Source: JABAAW01 sp965216605 (lineage in GTDB: Bacteria; Pseudomonadota; Alphaproteobacteria; JABAAW01). Taken from it: a stretch of DNA of 64,000 nt. Below, piece by piece: positions 16,866-26,205 of this stretch (position 1 is its first letter; every line of letters begins with the position of its first letter). The notes below the pieces were generated by a model. The model did not search any database. It saw only the letters and a program-made list of their open reading frames with translations, and was not told the origin of the DNA. The position numbers and the translations under genes were made by a program. The DNA is taken from the NCBI GenBank assembly GCA_965216605.1, contig CBDCGG010000002.1:186001-250000 (forward strand), written 5' to 3'.

Positions 16866-17582
16866 ATGCTCCCGCCCATCCCCTGCAGCGTCCTACGCTT
16901 CCCCGGCTCCAACCGCGAACAAGACCTCCTCGCCGCGCTCCGCAAGCTCACCCCCCATCCCCCAACCCTCATCGATAGCTCCGCAACAAGCCTCCCCCCC
17001 GAAACAAAAGCTATCCTCCTGCCCGGCGGTTTCGCCTGGGGAGATTACCTCAGAGCAGGCGCGCTCGCCGCTTGCGAACCCATCATCCCTGCCCTCAAAC
17101 AACAAGCAGCAAAAGGAACACTGATTATAGGAATCTGCAACGGATTTCAAATCCTCACCGAAGCCAACCTCCTCCCCGGAACACTCACAAAAAACACATC
17201 GGGACGATTCATCTGCGCATGGCAAACCCTCCAGTTCCAAAATCCCCACACACCCACCGAGCAAAAAACACTCCGCATCCCCATCGCACACAGCGAAGGC
17301 AAATACCACGCTCCGAAAGATGTCCTCGAAACCCTAGAGAAAAACAAACAAATTTTCCTCCGCTACAACAAGAACCCCAACGGCTCGGCAAACGACATCG
17401 CCGGTATCTGCGACAGCACACGACGCATCTTCGCCCTCATGCCGCACCCCGAAAACGCCATCCAACCCTTCCACGCATCGCAAGACGGATTGCTCCTCCT
17501 TCGATGCCTCCTCGAAAAGGCGGACGCGGAACTACAACAACAACCCCGCGCGCTACAACAACCCCTCGCGCAACCCGCATGA
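16866..17582 (+). CDS. purQ: Phosphoribosylformylglycinamidine synthase, glutaminase subunit PurQ
   Basis: Supplies ammonia from glutamine to PurL in the fourth step of purine synthesis. 238 residues. The N terminus has VLRFPGSNREQD, the oxyanion region LPGGFAWGDYLRAGA, the nucleophile in GICNGFQIL (Cys near 95) and the His/Glu pair in MPHPENA. The frame is open to 16785, but homology starts at the ATG at 16866. The tail after the catalytic triad is Gln-rich. It overlaps purL by 4 bp (ATGA), so the two subunits are made together. Confidence 0.92.
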   Translation: MLPPIPCSVLRFPGSNREQDLLAALRKLTPHPPTLIDSSATSLPPETKAILLPGGFAWGDYLRAGALAACEPIIPALKQQAAKGTLIIGICNGFQILTEANLLPGTLTKNTSGRFICAWQTLQFQNPHTPTEQKTLRIPIAHSEGKYHAPKDVLETLEKNKQIFLRYNKNPNGSANDIAGICDSTRRIFALMPHPENAIQPFHASQDGLLLLRCLLEKADAELQQQPRALQQPLAQPA

Positions 17583-19915
17583 CTCTCTCGCAAGCAGAAC
17601 AAAGCCACCTCCTAGAACACTTACGGCGAGAACCCAACGCGCTGGAAGCGGAGCTCGTCAGCACGATGTGGTCGGAGCATTGCTCGTACAAATCGTCGCG
17701 CCATCTTTTGGCACAGCTGCCGAAAACTAGCAGCCGCACGCTTGTCCAAGAAGGCGAGAACGCAGGTGCGGTACGCATCGGCAACGACGAGGCAGGCAGA
17801 ACGCACGCGCTCGTATTCAAAATGGAGAGCCACAACCACCCCAGCATGATCGCCCCCTTTGATGGAGCGGCGACGGGAGTGGGAGGAATCATGCGCGACA
17901 TTCTCGCCATGGGAGCAAGACCCATCGCCAACCTGAACGCACTTAGATTCGGAGACGCTCGTAATCCCCAGACGAAAACTCTGCTGAAAGGGGTCGTGGA
18001 GGGTATCGCTTTTTATGGAAACTGCACGGGCATCCCTACGCTCGGCGGAGAGTGCGACTTCGACCAAGATTACAACGATAACATTCTCGTCAACGCCATG
18101 ACCGTAGGCATCGCACAAGCAGACCAGCTCTGCTCGGCGCGCGCTAAAGGCGAAGGCAACCTAGTCGTCTATCTCGGCGCGACAACAGGCAGAGACGGAA
18201 TCAACGGCGCAACTATGGCTTCTCAAGGATTCGCGCAACTTAGCGAGCAAGAAATAAAAACACAAGAAACAAAAACGCAAGCAACGAAGATGCAAGTCCA
18301 AGTGGGCGATCCCTTCGCGCAAAAGCGACTTCTGGAAGCCTGCCTCGAAGCCGCCGAGCAAAACCTATTGCAAGCCCTGCAAGACATGGGAGCGGCGGGG
18401 TTGCTCTCCTCCTCGTCGGAGATGGCGGACAAGGGCAACATCGCCTTGACGCTCGATTTGGAAAAGGTTCCCACCCGCCAACCCCACCTCTCGCCGTGTG
18501 AGCTCATGCTCTCGGAGAGCCAAGAGCGCATGCTCGCCGTAGTCGAGCGTAGCCACCTCCCGATGCTCGAAGCGATTTTCACCAAGCACCGTCTAGATTG
18601 TTGCGTCATTGGCGAACTTGGAGCTATCTCGGAAGAGCCTCTGCTCGTCTTGAGGTGGCACGGAGAAACGCAAGCTAGCCTGCCCGTGCGTCTTTTGGGC
18701 GCGGCTCCTCCACAGCACCACGAGCAGGCAGCGCGCGCTGCCTTGCCGCCCGTGCGTATCCCCGCAGAGCCCCCACCGATTTTGGAGGCGTTGCGCACGC
18801 TGCTGCTCTCGCCTCGCTTGCTGTGTAAGGAGTGGGTGACGCAGCAGTATGATCAGCTCATCGGAGGGCAGACGCTAGAAGGACCAGGCGGCGAGGCTGC
18901 CCTGTTGCGGCTAGAGCAGACGCGCGAGATTTTGGCACTCACCTGCGATGCCACTCCGCGTTATTGCCGAAACAACGCCAAGCGCGGCGCGATGCAGGCT
19001 GTCTGCGAGGCGGTGCGCAACTTGGCGGCTACGGGTGCGACGCCGCTTGCTATCACCGACAACCTCAACTTTGGCAATCCTGAAAATCCTCTTGTGATGG
19101 AAGAGGCGAGCGACACCGTGGCAGGGCTGACAGAGGCGTGTTGTGCTTTCGACTTACCTGTCGTCTCTGGCAATGTTTCTTTCTACAACGAGACCGACGG
19201 ACGCTCGATTCCCCCTACGCCCGTCATCGGTGCTGTCGGCATCATCGAGGCGGACAAGAGCGCGACAAACGAGGGAAAAACAAACGAGGGAGCAACAAAC
19301 GAGGGAGCAACAAACGAGGAGTTGCCTCCTTTCGCGCGCGCGCTGCCGTGCGAAGACGAGCGACTGCTGTTTCTTTTAGGCGAGCCCGCAACTTCTAAGG
19401 CGAGCTTGGGCGCATCGCTCTATATGCAGGAGGTAGCGAACGAGCGGCGCGGTGAGCCGCCTGCCATAGAATTTGCCCAAGAGAAAGAGAACGCTGCGTT
19501 TCTGCGCGAGGCTATCGCGGAGGGATTGTGTCGTTGCGCGCGCGACTTGTCTTGCGGAGGGTTGTTGGTGAAAATTGCTCTGTTGGCGATGCAGGCGAGA
19601 TGTGGCGTACACTTAAGTACACTCTTGCCGCGGGGCGATATTGTTGCGGAGACGATATTTTGGTTTGGCGAGCGGCAGGCTCGTTACCTGCTTTGCCTGA
19701 CGGAGGCTCAAGCGGAGGCATTGACCGAGGAGGCTCGGCGGAGGGGTGTTTCGTTGCTGTCGCTAGGAAGGTTGGAGTTGGAGTTGGGGTTGGGGAAAAC
19801 GAAGTTGGAGTTAGAGAAAGCAAGACACTTGACAATGCCGAGCGGGGAGGTTATGTCTTTGGGGAAATTGGCGGACGAGTGGCGTGGGGGGCTGGCTCGG
19901 CTTGCTGATGCGTAG
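17579..19915 (+). CDS. purL: Phosphoribosylformylglycinamidine synthase, synthetase subunit PurL
   Basis: ATP-dependent amidation of FGAR, working with PurQ and, for this small form, with PurS (not in the window). 778 residues, a little over the usual 720-750. Visible motifs: STMWSEHCSYKSS at the N terminus, MESHNHPS, FDGAATGVGGIMRDILAMGARP, LGGECDFD, and in the second half ITDNLNFGNPE and VVSGNVSFYNE. Two inserted low-complexity runs explain the extra length: a QETKTQATK stretch near residue 227 and a tandem (A/K)TNEG stretch near 560-577 made of 15-bp DNA repeats. The frame is open upstream through purQ, but ATG at 17579 overlapping the purQ stop is the start. Confidence 0.93.
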   Translation: MTLSQAEQSHLLEHLRREPNALEAELVSTMWSEHCSYKSSRHLLAQLPKTSSRTLVQEGENAGAVRIGNDEAGRTHALVFKMESHNHPSMIAPFDGAATGVGGIMRDILAMGARPIANLNALRFGDARNPQTKTLLKGVVEGIAFYGNCTGIPTLGGECDFDQDYNDNILVNAMTVGIAQADQLCSARAKGEGNLVVYLGATTGRDGINGATMASQGFAQLSEQEIKTQETKTQATKMQVQVGDPFAQKRLLEACLEAAEQNLLQALQDMGAAGLLSSSSEMADKGNIALTLDLEKVPTRQPHLSPCELMLSESQERMLAVVERSHLPMLEAIFTKHRLDCCVIGELGAISEEPLLVLRWHGETQASLPVRLLGAAPPQHHEQAARAALPPVRIPAEPPPILEALRTLLLSPRLLCKEWVTQQYDQLIGGQTLEGPGGEAALLRLEQTREILALTCDATPRYCRNNAKRGAMQAVCEAVRNLAATGATPLAITDNLNFGNPENPLVMEEASDTVAGLTEACCAFDLPVVSGNVSFYNETDGRSIPPTPVIGAVGIIEADKSATNEGKTNEGATNEGATNEELPPFARALPCEDERLLFLLGEPATSKASLGASLYMQEVANERRGEPPAIEFAQEKENAAFLREAIAEGLCRCARDLSCGGLLVKIALLAMQARCGVHLSTLLPRGDIVAETIFWFGERQARYLLCLTEAQAEALTEEARRRGVSLLSLGRLELELGLGKTKLELEKARHLTMPSGEVMSLGKLADEWRGGLARLADA

Positions 19916-19970
19916 CGATATGTGTGACCAACATGTGTGCCAACATGTGTAACTTGGGGAGGCGTTAGAG

Positions 19971-20312
19971 ATGGTGGAAGTTTCCAGTTCTGAATCTTCT
20001 TTGACGGAATCGATTAGTGCTGACATTGCAACGAGCAATGTTGTTTTGTTTATGAAGGGGATTCCTGACGAGCCGCGCTGTGGTTTTTCGGCGATGGCGG
20101 TAAGGATTTTGCAGCTTTGCGAGGTTGCTTTCCATGCGGTTGATGTGTTGGAGGATGGGGAGAAGAGGGAGGCGTTAAAGGTTTTCAGCGATTGGCCTAC
20201 GGTACCGCAGCTTTATGTTGGGGGGGAGTTTGTGGGGGGATGTGACATTATGCGTGAGATGTTTGAGGCGGGCGAGTTGCAGCAGTTGTTGGGGGAGAGG
20301 GCTGCGAAGTGA
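19971..20312 (+). CDS. grxD: Monothiol glutaredoxin (Grx4/GrxD type)
   Basis: Iron-sulfur cluster carrier. 113 residues with the monothiol active site CGFS in EPRCGFSAMAVRIL (near residue 37), preceded by VVLFMKGIPD and followed by WPTVPQLYVGGEFVGGCDI, the glutathione- and cluster-binding segment. Ribosome site GGGGAGG upstream of ATG. The 55-bp gap behind purL holds three direct copies of CAACATGTGTG/A. Placement behind purL resembles other alphaproteobacteria, where a bolA gene often stands between them; none is seen here. Confidence 0.93.
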   Translation: MVEVSSSESSLTESISADIATSNVVLFMKGIPDEPRCGFSAMAVRILQLCEVAFHAVDVLEDGEKREALKVFSDWPTVPQLYVGGEFVGGCDIMREMFEAGELQQLLGERAAK

Positions 20313-20329
20313 GTTTTGCGTGTGGGGAA

Positions 20330-20376
20330 GAGCGGTTAATCTTTACGGATGCAAAAAGCCCGTGTCTGTTGCACGA
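20330..20376. repeat. Fragment of the dispersed repeat family
   Basis: ACGGATGCAAAAAGCCCGTGTCTG matches, in pieces, the end of the 1.0-kb cluster (TTTTGCATCCGT ... AAAAAGCCCGTGTCTG). It fills the gap between the convergent grxD and EamA genes. Confidence 0.55.
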
Positions 20377-20382
20377 GCATCC

Positions 20383-21252
20383 TCACAAGCGCAACAAGCC
20401 CACCGCCCCCACAATGCACGCCGCCGGCACAATGCGCCATCTCCCCCCCCGCTCCCCCAACAATAACCACCCCAAAAAGGCAGCAATCACAATGCTCGTC
20501 TCGCGTAGAGCCACCACCAACGCAATCGAAGACACCGACATCGCATAAACTACAATCCCATACGCTACCAAAGAAAAAATCCCGCCGCCCGCACCCCGCA
20601 ACCCATCTCGCCGAATAATCATCCCCAAACTTCTCCAGCCCCGCTGAACGAGCAAAATGAAAAAAATCGGCACAGCATCCAACGCCATCAACAACGCAAC
20701 ATACGATAAAGCATTCCCCGATACTCGCCCCCCCAACCCATCCAATAACGAATAACAGCCGATAAACAAAGCCGTAGCCATTGCATAGAAAACAGCACGA
20801 CCCTCAATAGCAAAGACTCCTGTGCGAGTCTCCTTCCCCCCCACCCCCACAAACGCCAAGGACATGATCGATAAGCCAATCACAACAACCGCAACAACCT
20901 CGCGCGACTCCAAAGCCACTGCCTCGATAAAAAGGAACGACAAAAACAAAACAACTAACGCAGCCCCCCCACGAGCCATCGGATAAACCTGCCCAAACGC
21001 TCCGCGTCGATATCCCGCAACAAGGCAGAGCTTGTAACCCAAGTGAGCGCACAAAGACCACGCCAAAAATCCCCAACTCTCAATACGCGGGAAAGGCAAA
21101 AAGAACAGCAACGCCACGCTCGACACCAACGAGGCAACAAGACACAACAAGGTCATCGTCGCCAACAAGTCCTCTCCGCCCTTCACCATGGCGTTCCACA
21201 AGGCATGCAAGCAAGCAGCCGCCAAAACCATTCCGAAGACGATTCCACTCAT
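20383..21252 (-). CDS. EamA/DMT family transporter
   Basis: Inner-membrane drug/metabolite superfamily transporter; substrate unknown. About 289 residues with ten predicted helices in two EamA halves (about 5-130 and 145-285). The N-terminal half has ACLHALWNAMVKGG and the first repeat ends LFIEAVALESREVVAVVVIG; the second repeat ends LRETSIVIAAFLGWLLLGERG, the standard EamA close. An in-frame TTG lies five codons upstream of the chosen ATG at 21252. Divergent from the psd-like gene. Confidence 0.82.
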   Translation of the reverse strand: MSGIVFGMVLAAACLHALWNAMVKGGEDLLATMTLLCLVASLVSSVALLFFLPFPRIESWGFLAWSLCAHLGYKLCLVAGYRRGAFGQVYPMARGGAALVVLFLSFLFIEAVALESREVVAVVVIGLSIMSLAFVGVGGKETRTGVFAIEGRAVFYAMATALFIGCYSLLDGLGGRVSGNALSYVALLMALDAVPIFFILLVQRGWRSLGMIIRRDGLRGAGGGIFSLVAYGIVVYAMSVSSIALVVALRETSIVIAAFLGWLLLGERGGRWRIVPAACIVGAVGLLRL

Positions 21253-21334
21253 CACAAACAAAAACAAAAAAATCGCTTTATTTTGAAACTACTATAGAGT
21301 AATCTTCCAGCAACCGACAAGAGGCTTTGACCCC

Positions 21335-22009
21335 ATGCACGAACTCGATATCAAAGACCGCCTATTCATGGCGTTACACCGCGAAGGATACCCCTTTGTT
21401 CTCACGACCGCCGTGGCGACGCTCGTGCTTGGATTGATCGAACCCCTGTTGTGGTGGCCAGGAGTAGCGGCGACGCTCTACCTTTTCTTCGCCTTCCGCA
21501 AGCCTCACGCCGTCGTGCCGCAGATCGAACAAGCCCTGCTCTCCCCCATCTCAGGCACTGTGATCGTCTCGGAAGCCAAAGCCAAAGGGAGTAGCAAAGC
21601 GCAAGAGCCCTTCGTCGTCACGATCGCGGCGACCGTCTTGGATGCCTCCGTGCTCAGATTTCCTCTGACGGGCAAGGTGCTCAGACGCACCGACAACGAC
21701 GCGCCATCGGCAGGATTCGATTTTCGCAAAGCGCGCGATAACGCCAGCTTCACAGACCTCGCCCTCAAGGCTGCCAATGGAGAAGAATACGCGCTCAATA
21801 TTCGAGCCAGCGCACTCGGACGCAGCATCACGCTGGAACTGCCCGCAAGCAGCGACGACATCGAGAGCGCCAGCGCGTTCGGATTTCTGCGCTTTGGAGG
21901 TACCGTACAAATAACCTTCGATGCGCAGGACTTCACGCCGATAGCGGCGATCGGACAAAGGCTCAAAGCAGGCGAGAGCATTGTTGCGCTCAGCAAGAAG
22001 GGCAAATAG
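21335..22009 (+). CDS. Degenerate phosphatidylserine decarboxylase-like protein (active-site residues lost)
   Basis: 224 residues with the layout of the short Psd proenzyme: N-terminal membrane helix pair (about 18-50, ending YLFFAFRKP), the LLSPISGTVIVSEA strand, the central repeat and a C-terminal GQRLKAGESIVAL. Psd needs a Gly-Ser self-cleavage site that becomes the pyruvoyl cofactor, in the context RFGSRVD; here the aligned sequence is LRFGGTVQITF, with no serine. The conserved DVHVNRxP segment is also changed (LDASVLRFPLTG), losing its histidine. It therefore looks like a Psd homologue that cannot mature into a decarboxylase. Promoter unclear; a phosphotransferase gene follows after 28 bp. 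Confidence 0.75.
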   Translation: MHELDIKDRLFMALHREGYPFVLTTAVATLVLGLIEPLLWWPGVAATLYLFFAFRKPHAVVPQIEQALLSPISGTVIVSEAKAKGSSKAQEPFVVTIAATVLDASVLRFPLTGKVLRRTDNDAPSAGFDFRKARDNASFTDLALKAANGEEYALNIRASALGRSITLELPASSDDIESASAFGFLRFGGTVQITFDAQDFTPIAAIGQRLKAGESIVALSKKGK

Positions 22010-22037
22010 CCTGCTATAACAACAGGAGAAGAAGACT

Positions 22038-22685
22038 ATGCTTGATACGCATATACAAAAAATAGCTGCCCCTACTCTTGAGGTTTTCGCCAAGAGGTTG
22101 AAGGGTATGGGTATATCTGCCGATCATATAACTTTTGCGGGATTCGGATGCGGACTTTTTGCGAGCTTTCTTATCGCCTTGGGAAAATACAACGAGGGGT
22201 TAGCTTTTATTGTTTTGAATCGACTTGCTGATGGGTTAGATGGTGCGCGCGCGCGTCTAGAGCAGGAGATTTCTCGACGCGGAGGATTTTTGGATATTGT
22301 GTTTGATTTCCTTTTTTATGCGTCTGTTCCCTTAGCCTTTGCGATCGCCGATCCGCGAGCTAATGCTGTAGTTGCGGCTTTTGTGTTGTTTTCTTTTATT
22401 GGCACGGGCAGCTCCTTTTTGGCTTATGCGATTGCCGAGAAGGGAGGAGGAGTTAAGAAGGAGAGAACTAATACAAGGGATGGGGATGGTAAGGTTTTGC
22501 ATCCTGTTGCGAAGGCATTTTTCTATATTGGCGGAGTGACTGAGGCGACGGAGACGGTCATCTTTTTTATGTTGGCGTGTTTGTTGCCGCAGTGGTTTTG
22601 GCTTTTGGGGATTGTATTTACGGGGTTATGTTTGGCGACGACGGGAACGCGAGTTTGGAGGGGGTGGAACGACTTGGCGGGGTAG
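22038..22685 (+). CDS. CDP-alcohol phosphatidyltransferase family protein
   Basis: Integral membrane enzyme that moves a phosphatidyl group from CDP-diacylglycerol to an alcohol. 215 residues. The family signature DGx2ARx8Gx3Dx3D is complete in DGARARLEQEISRRGGFLDIVFD (in two pieces, near residues 66-88). About six helices. The closest resemblance is to the YnbA-like group (VLNRLADGLDGA), not to typical PssA, so the acceptor is unknown. Ribosome site ACAGGAGAAG. Probable operon with the degenerate Psd-like gene upstream, hinting at a joint role in lipid head-group chemistry. Confidence 0.85.
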   Translation: MLDTHIQKIAAPTLEVFAKRLKGMGISADHITFAGFGCGLFASFLIALGKYNEGLAFIVLNRLADGLDGARARLEQEISRRGGFLDIVFDFLFYASVPLAFAIADPRANAVVAAFVLFSFIGTGSSFLAYAIAEKGGGVKKERTNTRDGDGKVLHPVAKAFFYIGGVTEATETVIFFMLACLLPQWFWLLGIVFTGLCLATTGTRVWRGWNDLAG

Positions 22686-22688
22686 GGT

Positions 22689-25325
22689 TTACGGATTTCT
22701 CAACACCGACCAGCTCGAGCGCGATAAGACCATCAACCCCGATACAAAGCTACACACAACGCTCAATAACAAAACACCCGCAACAATTCCCAACGAAATC
22801 CATAACGAAAATACAACATTGTTAGCATTCATTGCAAAACGCAAGATCGCCCAACCCAAAATCCCCCCCAACCCGACCGACAACAACGCAACACTGCCGC
22901 CAACTAACATATACTCGACAAAAAACGACAACAAAATTTTTCTTCTCGAAATACCCAAAGTTTTCATCACAACCGCCTCATATACCCTCCTTCGCTGCTC
23001 GACGACGATGGCACTGGATAAAACAACCGCTCCGACCGCCAAAGTCAATCCGCTCACCGCGCGAACGGCATGCGTCATGCCCTCCAACAAAGCCTTGATC
23101 AAACGAACGAAATCCCCAATACGCAAAGTCGTCACATTAGGGAAATCACGCGCAACAACCGCATCAACCTCTCCCTCCAACCCGTCGGTCGCAAATGCAG
23201 CCGCCAGCACCGTAAATGGCAATGCCTCGAACAAAGGATGCGGAGAGAAAACCATCATAAAATTTATCTGCCAAGTCTCCCAATCGATATCACGCAAGTT
23301 TGCAATTTTTGCATCCAGCACCTCACCCAAAACGCCGACTCTCACCCTATCGCCTATTCCTAATCCAAACGCGCGCGCGACATCGCCGTCCATCGACACC
23401 AACAGCTCTCCCTTGTAATCTTCATCCCACCACTCTCCCTCCTGCAACAGTGCGTTGACGGGGGCAAGCGATGAGAAACTAATGCCTCGATCCCCCTCCA
23501 GAACCCACTGGTATTCGGCAGGCACTGCAAGCGCGTCTGCGTCGATATCGTTGAACCCCAAGATTCTACCGCGCAACATCGGTGCCTCCTCTATGCGAAC
23601 CTTCTTGGCAATTCCCTCCATCTTATCTCGAAAATCCTCCAGCTGCCATGGCTGCAAATCGATGAAGAACTGACGGGGCGCGTCCTCGGACAAACCCGTT
23701 TCGGCATCCTTCGTCAGGCTCAACTCTATCTCTGCCAAGGCTACGAACAGCGACAGCCCCAAGCCCAACGGCAAGACGATCGACAACAACGCGCTCGACC
23801 TTGTCTGCTGCAAGGCGTAATCCAACAAAGGCAGACGCACTTTCGCGCGCCGTCTCGCCCAGCTTGTCGCCAAGCGCGTTAGAAACAAAACGCCTCTGCT
23901 CGCCAGCGGAAAGATCCATAGGGACAAGCAAAAGCTCAGCAAGATCGCAAGCGTGAACAGGGGCGAGCTCGAGTCTAGCACCATCAAAAAACACAACAAC
24001 AGGAACACGGGAAAACCTACGAGCAACAACCGCAACAACTCCCCGCGCGAGCCGAACATTTCCCAACTCCACCCCCAACCCCGCTCGCCGCCTTTGCCGC
24101 CGTAGTTACCGCCTCTGCCTCTGCGCAACAAGGATGAGGCTGCCACCCTGTCGATTTCCATAAACGGCAACAGCGCAAACAGGACGAGCACGCAAAAGCC
24201 CACACCCGTCGAGCGCACCAGAGACAAGCGCGGAAAGAACACATCGATCGGTAAGGAGAAGCGATCTCCCACCCACGGAGCCAAGGCGAGGCTTGCGACA
24301 ACGCCGATGCTGCAACCGATAGCGATGCCCAGCAACCCCATCGCCGCTGTCTGCAACCCCAGCAAGAGACGTATGTATCTCTTGGATGCTCCCAAGGTCT
24401 TCCACAAAGCTATATCCTTGCGCCGCGCGTGCAAGATGGAAGTCAGTCCGTTAGCTATTCCCGCGCCGCCTGCAAACATTCCCGCCAGTGCCGCCAGGCT
24501 CATAAACAGGGAGAGTCGATCGATAATTTGGCGCACACGAGGTGCTGCGTTGCGTTTGTCCTCCAAAGTCCATGCGGCGTCGGGAAACATTGTGCGCACG
24601 CGCGTGCGAAAGTCTGCGATCGACTCTCCTTCGCGCAACAGCATTCGATAATGCTCGTAGATCAGGCTACCTGGCACGCGCAAGCCCGTAGCGTCCAAGC
24701 CCTTCTGCGAGAGCAAGACTCGCGCTCCCAATGGAAAGGATGAGGAGAGCAAATCGCTTTCTTGCTCGATGACGGCACGCACCTCGAATGTTTTTTCGCT
24801 CAACAAGAATTTTGTTCCTATCGCCGCCTCGCCCTTTGCGATGAAGGCGGGAGCGACGATCGCTCCCCAGTAGCCGTTGCGCTGTTCGAGCAGGGCTGCC
24901 AGTTCTTGTGGAGACACTTCTTTGCCGCCTTGTAGGAACAAACCTCCGAGGAGAGGATGCTTGTCGTCGACCGCCTTCGCTTCGACCAGCACGGTGCCGC
25001 TGACGCCGCGCGCCATCGTGCGCAATATGCTGATATGCGAGAGAGCCTTAGTCTGTTGTTGGAAGATTTCGAGCGATGATTTGTCCAAGCCGATATGGAC
25101 TTGTCGCAACTCGACATCGCCGCCTAATATCAGGGCTGCGTTCTTTTCTAGGGAGCGCGATAGAATCTCCACCGTCGAGAGGATCGTCGCAAACGCTCCC
25201 ACGCCCAAGACAAGACACAGCAGAAAAAGCCGAAAGCCCTTGATGCCCCCGCGCAACTCGGCGCGCGTGTGGAGCAACAGCAGACGCAAGGTTTGGCGAA
25301 AAGTCCGAAAAGTCCGAAAAGTCAT
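22689..25325 (-). CDS. ybbP: ABC transporter permease, YbbP/FtsX family
   Basis: 878-residue MacB/FtsX-type permease with about ten helices in two FtsX blocks (near 250-400 and 740-865) and a large periplasmic region. N terminus LLHTRAELRGGIKGFRLFLL and LVLGVGAFATILSTVEILS are typical of YbbP. GIANGLTSILHARRKDIALWKTLGASKRYIRLL is the first FtsX coupling segment (cited in part), VVMKTLGISRRKILLSFF the second. The first codons contain three copies of a 9-bp repeat encoding TFR. Partner of the ATPase gene 28 bp upstream and divergent from tesA, the standard ybbA-ybbP-tesA arrangement. Substrate unknown, possibly a lipid-related molecule. Confidence 0.87.
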   Translation of the reverse strand: MTFRTFRTFRQTLRLLLLHTRAELRGGIKGFRLFLLCLVLGVGAFATILSTVEILSRSLEKNAALILGGDVELRQVHIGLDKSSLEIFQQQTKALSHISILRTMARGVSGTVLVEAKAVDDKHPLLGGLFLQGGKEVSPQELAALLEQRNGYWGAIVAPAFIAKGEAAIGTKFLLSEKTFEVRAVIEQESDLLSSSFPLGARVLLSQKGLDATGLRVPGSLIYEHYRMLLREGESIADFRTRVRTMFPDAAWTLEDKRNAAPRVRQIIDRLSLFMSLAALAGMFAGGAGIANGLTSILHARRKDIALWKTLGASKRYIRLLLGLQTAAMGLLGIAIGCSIGVVASLALAPWVGDRFSLPIDVFFPRLSLVRSTGVGFCVLVLFALLPFMEIDRVAASSLLRRGRGGNYGGKGGERGWGWSWEMFGSRGELLRLLLVGFPVFLLLCFLMVLDSSSPLFTLAILLSFCLSLWIFPLASRGVLFLTRLATSWARRRAKVRLPLLDYALQQTRSSALLSIVLPLGLGLSLFVALAEIELSLTKDAETGLSEDAPRQFFIDLQPWQLEDFRDKMEGIAKKVRIEEAPMLRGRILGFNDIDADALAVPAEYQWVLEGDRGISFSSLAPVNALLQEGEWWDEDYKGELLVSMDGDVARAFGLGIGDRVRVGVLGEVLDAKIANLRDIDWETWQINFMMVFSPHPLFEALPFTVLAAAFATDGLEGEVDAVVARDFPNVTTLRIGDFVRLIKALLEGMTHAVRAVSGLTLAVGAVVLSSAIVVEQRRRVYEAVVMKTLGISRRKILLSFFVEYMLVGGSVALLSVGLGGILGWAILRFAMNANNVVFSLWISLGIVAGVLLLSVVCSFVSGLMVLSRSSWSVLRNP

Positions 25326-25353
25326 AGTGTCGTGTCAGAGCGCAACAGATTTA

Positions 25354-26088
25354 TTAGTTTTTCTTTGCGCGCAGCTTCTTGGATGCTCCCTGCTGGGGTG
25401 CGGGTATGATTCTGCCGTCGGACATCTCCAAGCGTCTTGAGCAACGCGCTGCCAAGATGGGATTGTGCGTCACGAGCAAGAGGCTTGCTCCGATCGCGCT
25501 TGCGAGCGAGAACATGGTATCGGCGACTTTTTCTCCTGTGCCCTTGTCTAGATTTCCTGTTGGCTCATCGGCGAGCAAGATTTTCGGACGCAAGGCGCAA
25601 GCCCGCGCGAGCGCGACCCTTTGTTGTTCTCCGCCGGACAGCTGCCATGGATAGTGATCGAGACGATGCGCAAGTCCGACTTCTGCCAGCGCGTCGCGCG
25701 CGCGCGGGCGCGCGTTTAGCACGGCAGCAAATTCGAGCGCGAGCGACACATTCTCCAAGGCGGTCAAATTGTCGAGCAGATAGAATCCTTGAAAGACGAT
25801 GCCGAAGTTGTCGCGGCGAAAGGCGGTGCGTTGCGCTTCCGAGAGCTGCAAGATGTCCGTTCCGAACACTTGCAAGATGCCCTTGTCGGCGCGCTCCAAG
25901 CCTGCGAGCAGCATCAGCAACGAGGTCTTTCCCGCCCCTGACACACCCGTTAGCGCGACTTGCTCTCCCGCGCGCAAGTGCAGATCTACCCCATGCAAAA
26001 TATCGACATTGCTCAGCTTTGCGCCCGCCCCGCGCACCGAGGCAGAGTAGCAAAGCGCGCGCGCGTCAATCGCAAAAGCAGAATCCAT
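25354..26088 (-). CDS. ybbA: ABC transporter ATP-binding protein, YbbA/LolD family
   Basis: 244-residue ATPase powering the adjacent permease. Walker A GVSGAGKTSLL, Q-loop region NFGIVFQGFYLLDNLTALENV (split across the usual motif), signature LSGGEQQRVALARA, Walker B ILLADEPTGNLD, and H-loop LLVTHN. The frame opens at 26166, but ATG 26088 (MDSAFAIDARALCYS) gives the family length and keeps the divergent tesA promoter free. Confidence 0.9.
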   Translation of the reverse strand: MDSAFAIDARALCYSASVRGAGAKLSNVDILHGVDLHLRAGEQVALTGVSGAGKTSLLMLLAGLERADKGILQVFGTDILQLSEAQRTAFRRDNFGIVFQGFYLLDNLTALENVSLALEFAAVLNARPRARDALAEVGLAHRLDHYPWQLSGGEQQRVALARACALRPKILLADEPTGNLDKGTGEKVADTMFSLASAIGASLLLVTHNPILAARCSRRLEMSDGRIIPAPQQGASKKLRAKKN

Positions 26089-26205
26089 ACAACAAAGAGT
26101 ATACCGACAAAAACACCTCGACAAGGCATTAAGCAGACAAGAATCTCCATAACGCTTAAAGAACATCCTTGCCCCTCGTCTGGCGCGTGTGTTAAAAGAC
26201 TTCCT

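Noticed and set aside
17072..17578. Long in-frame extension of purL through purQ
   Set aside because: The encoded segment is Arg/Pro/His-rich without homology and lies fully inside purQ; PurL homology begins at 17579.
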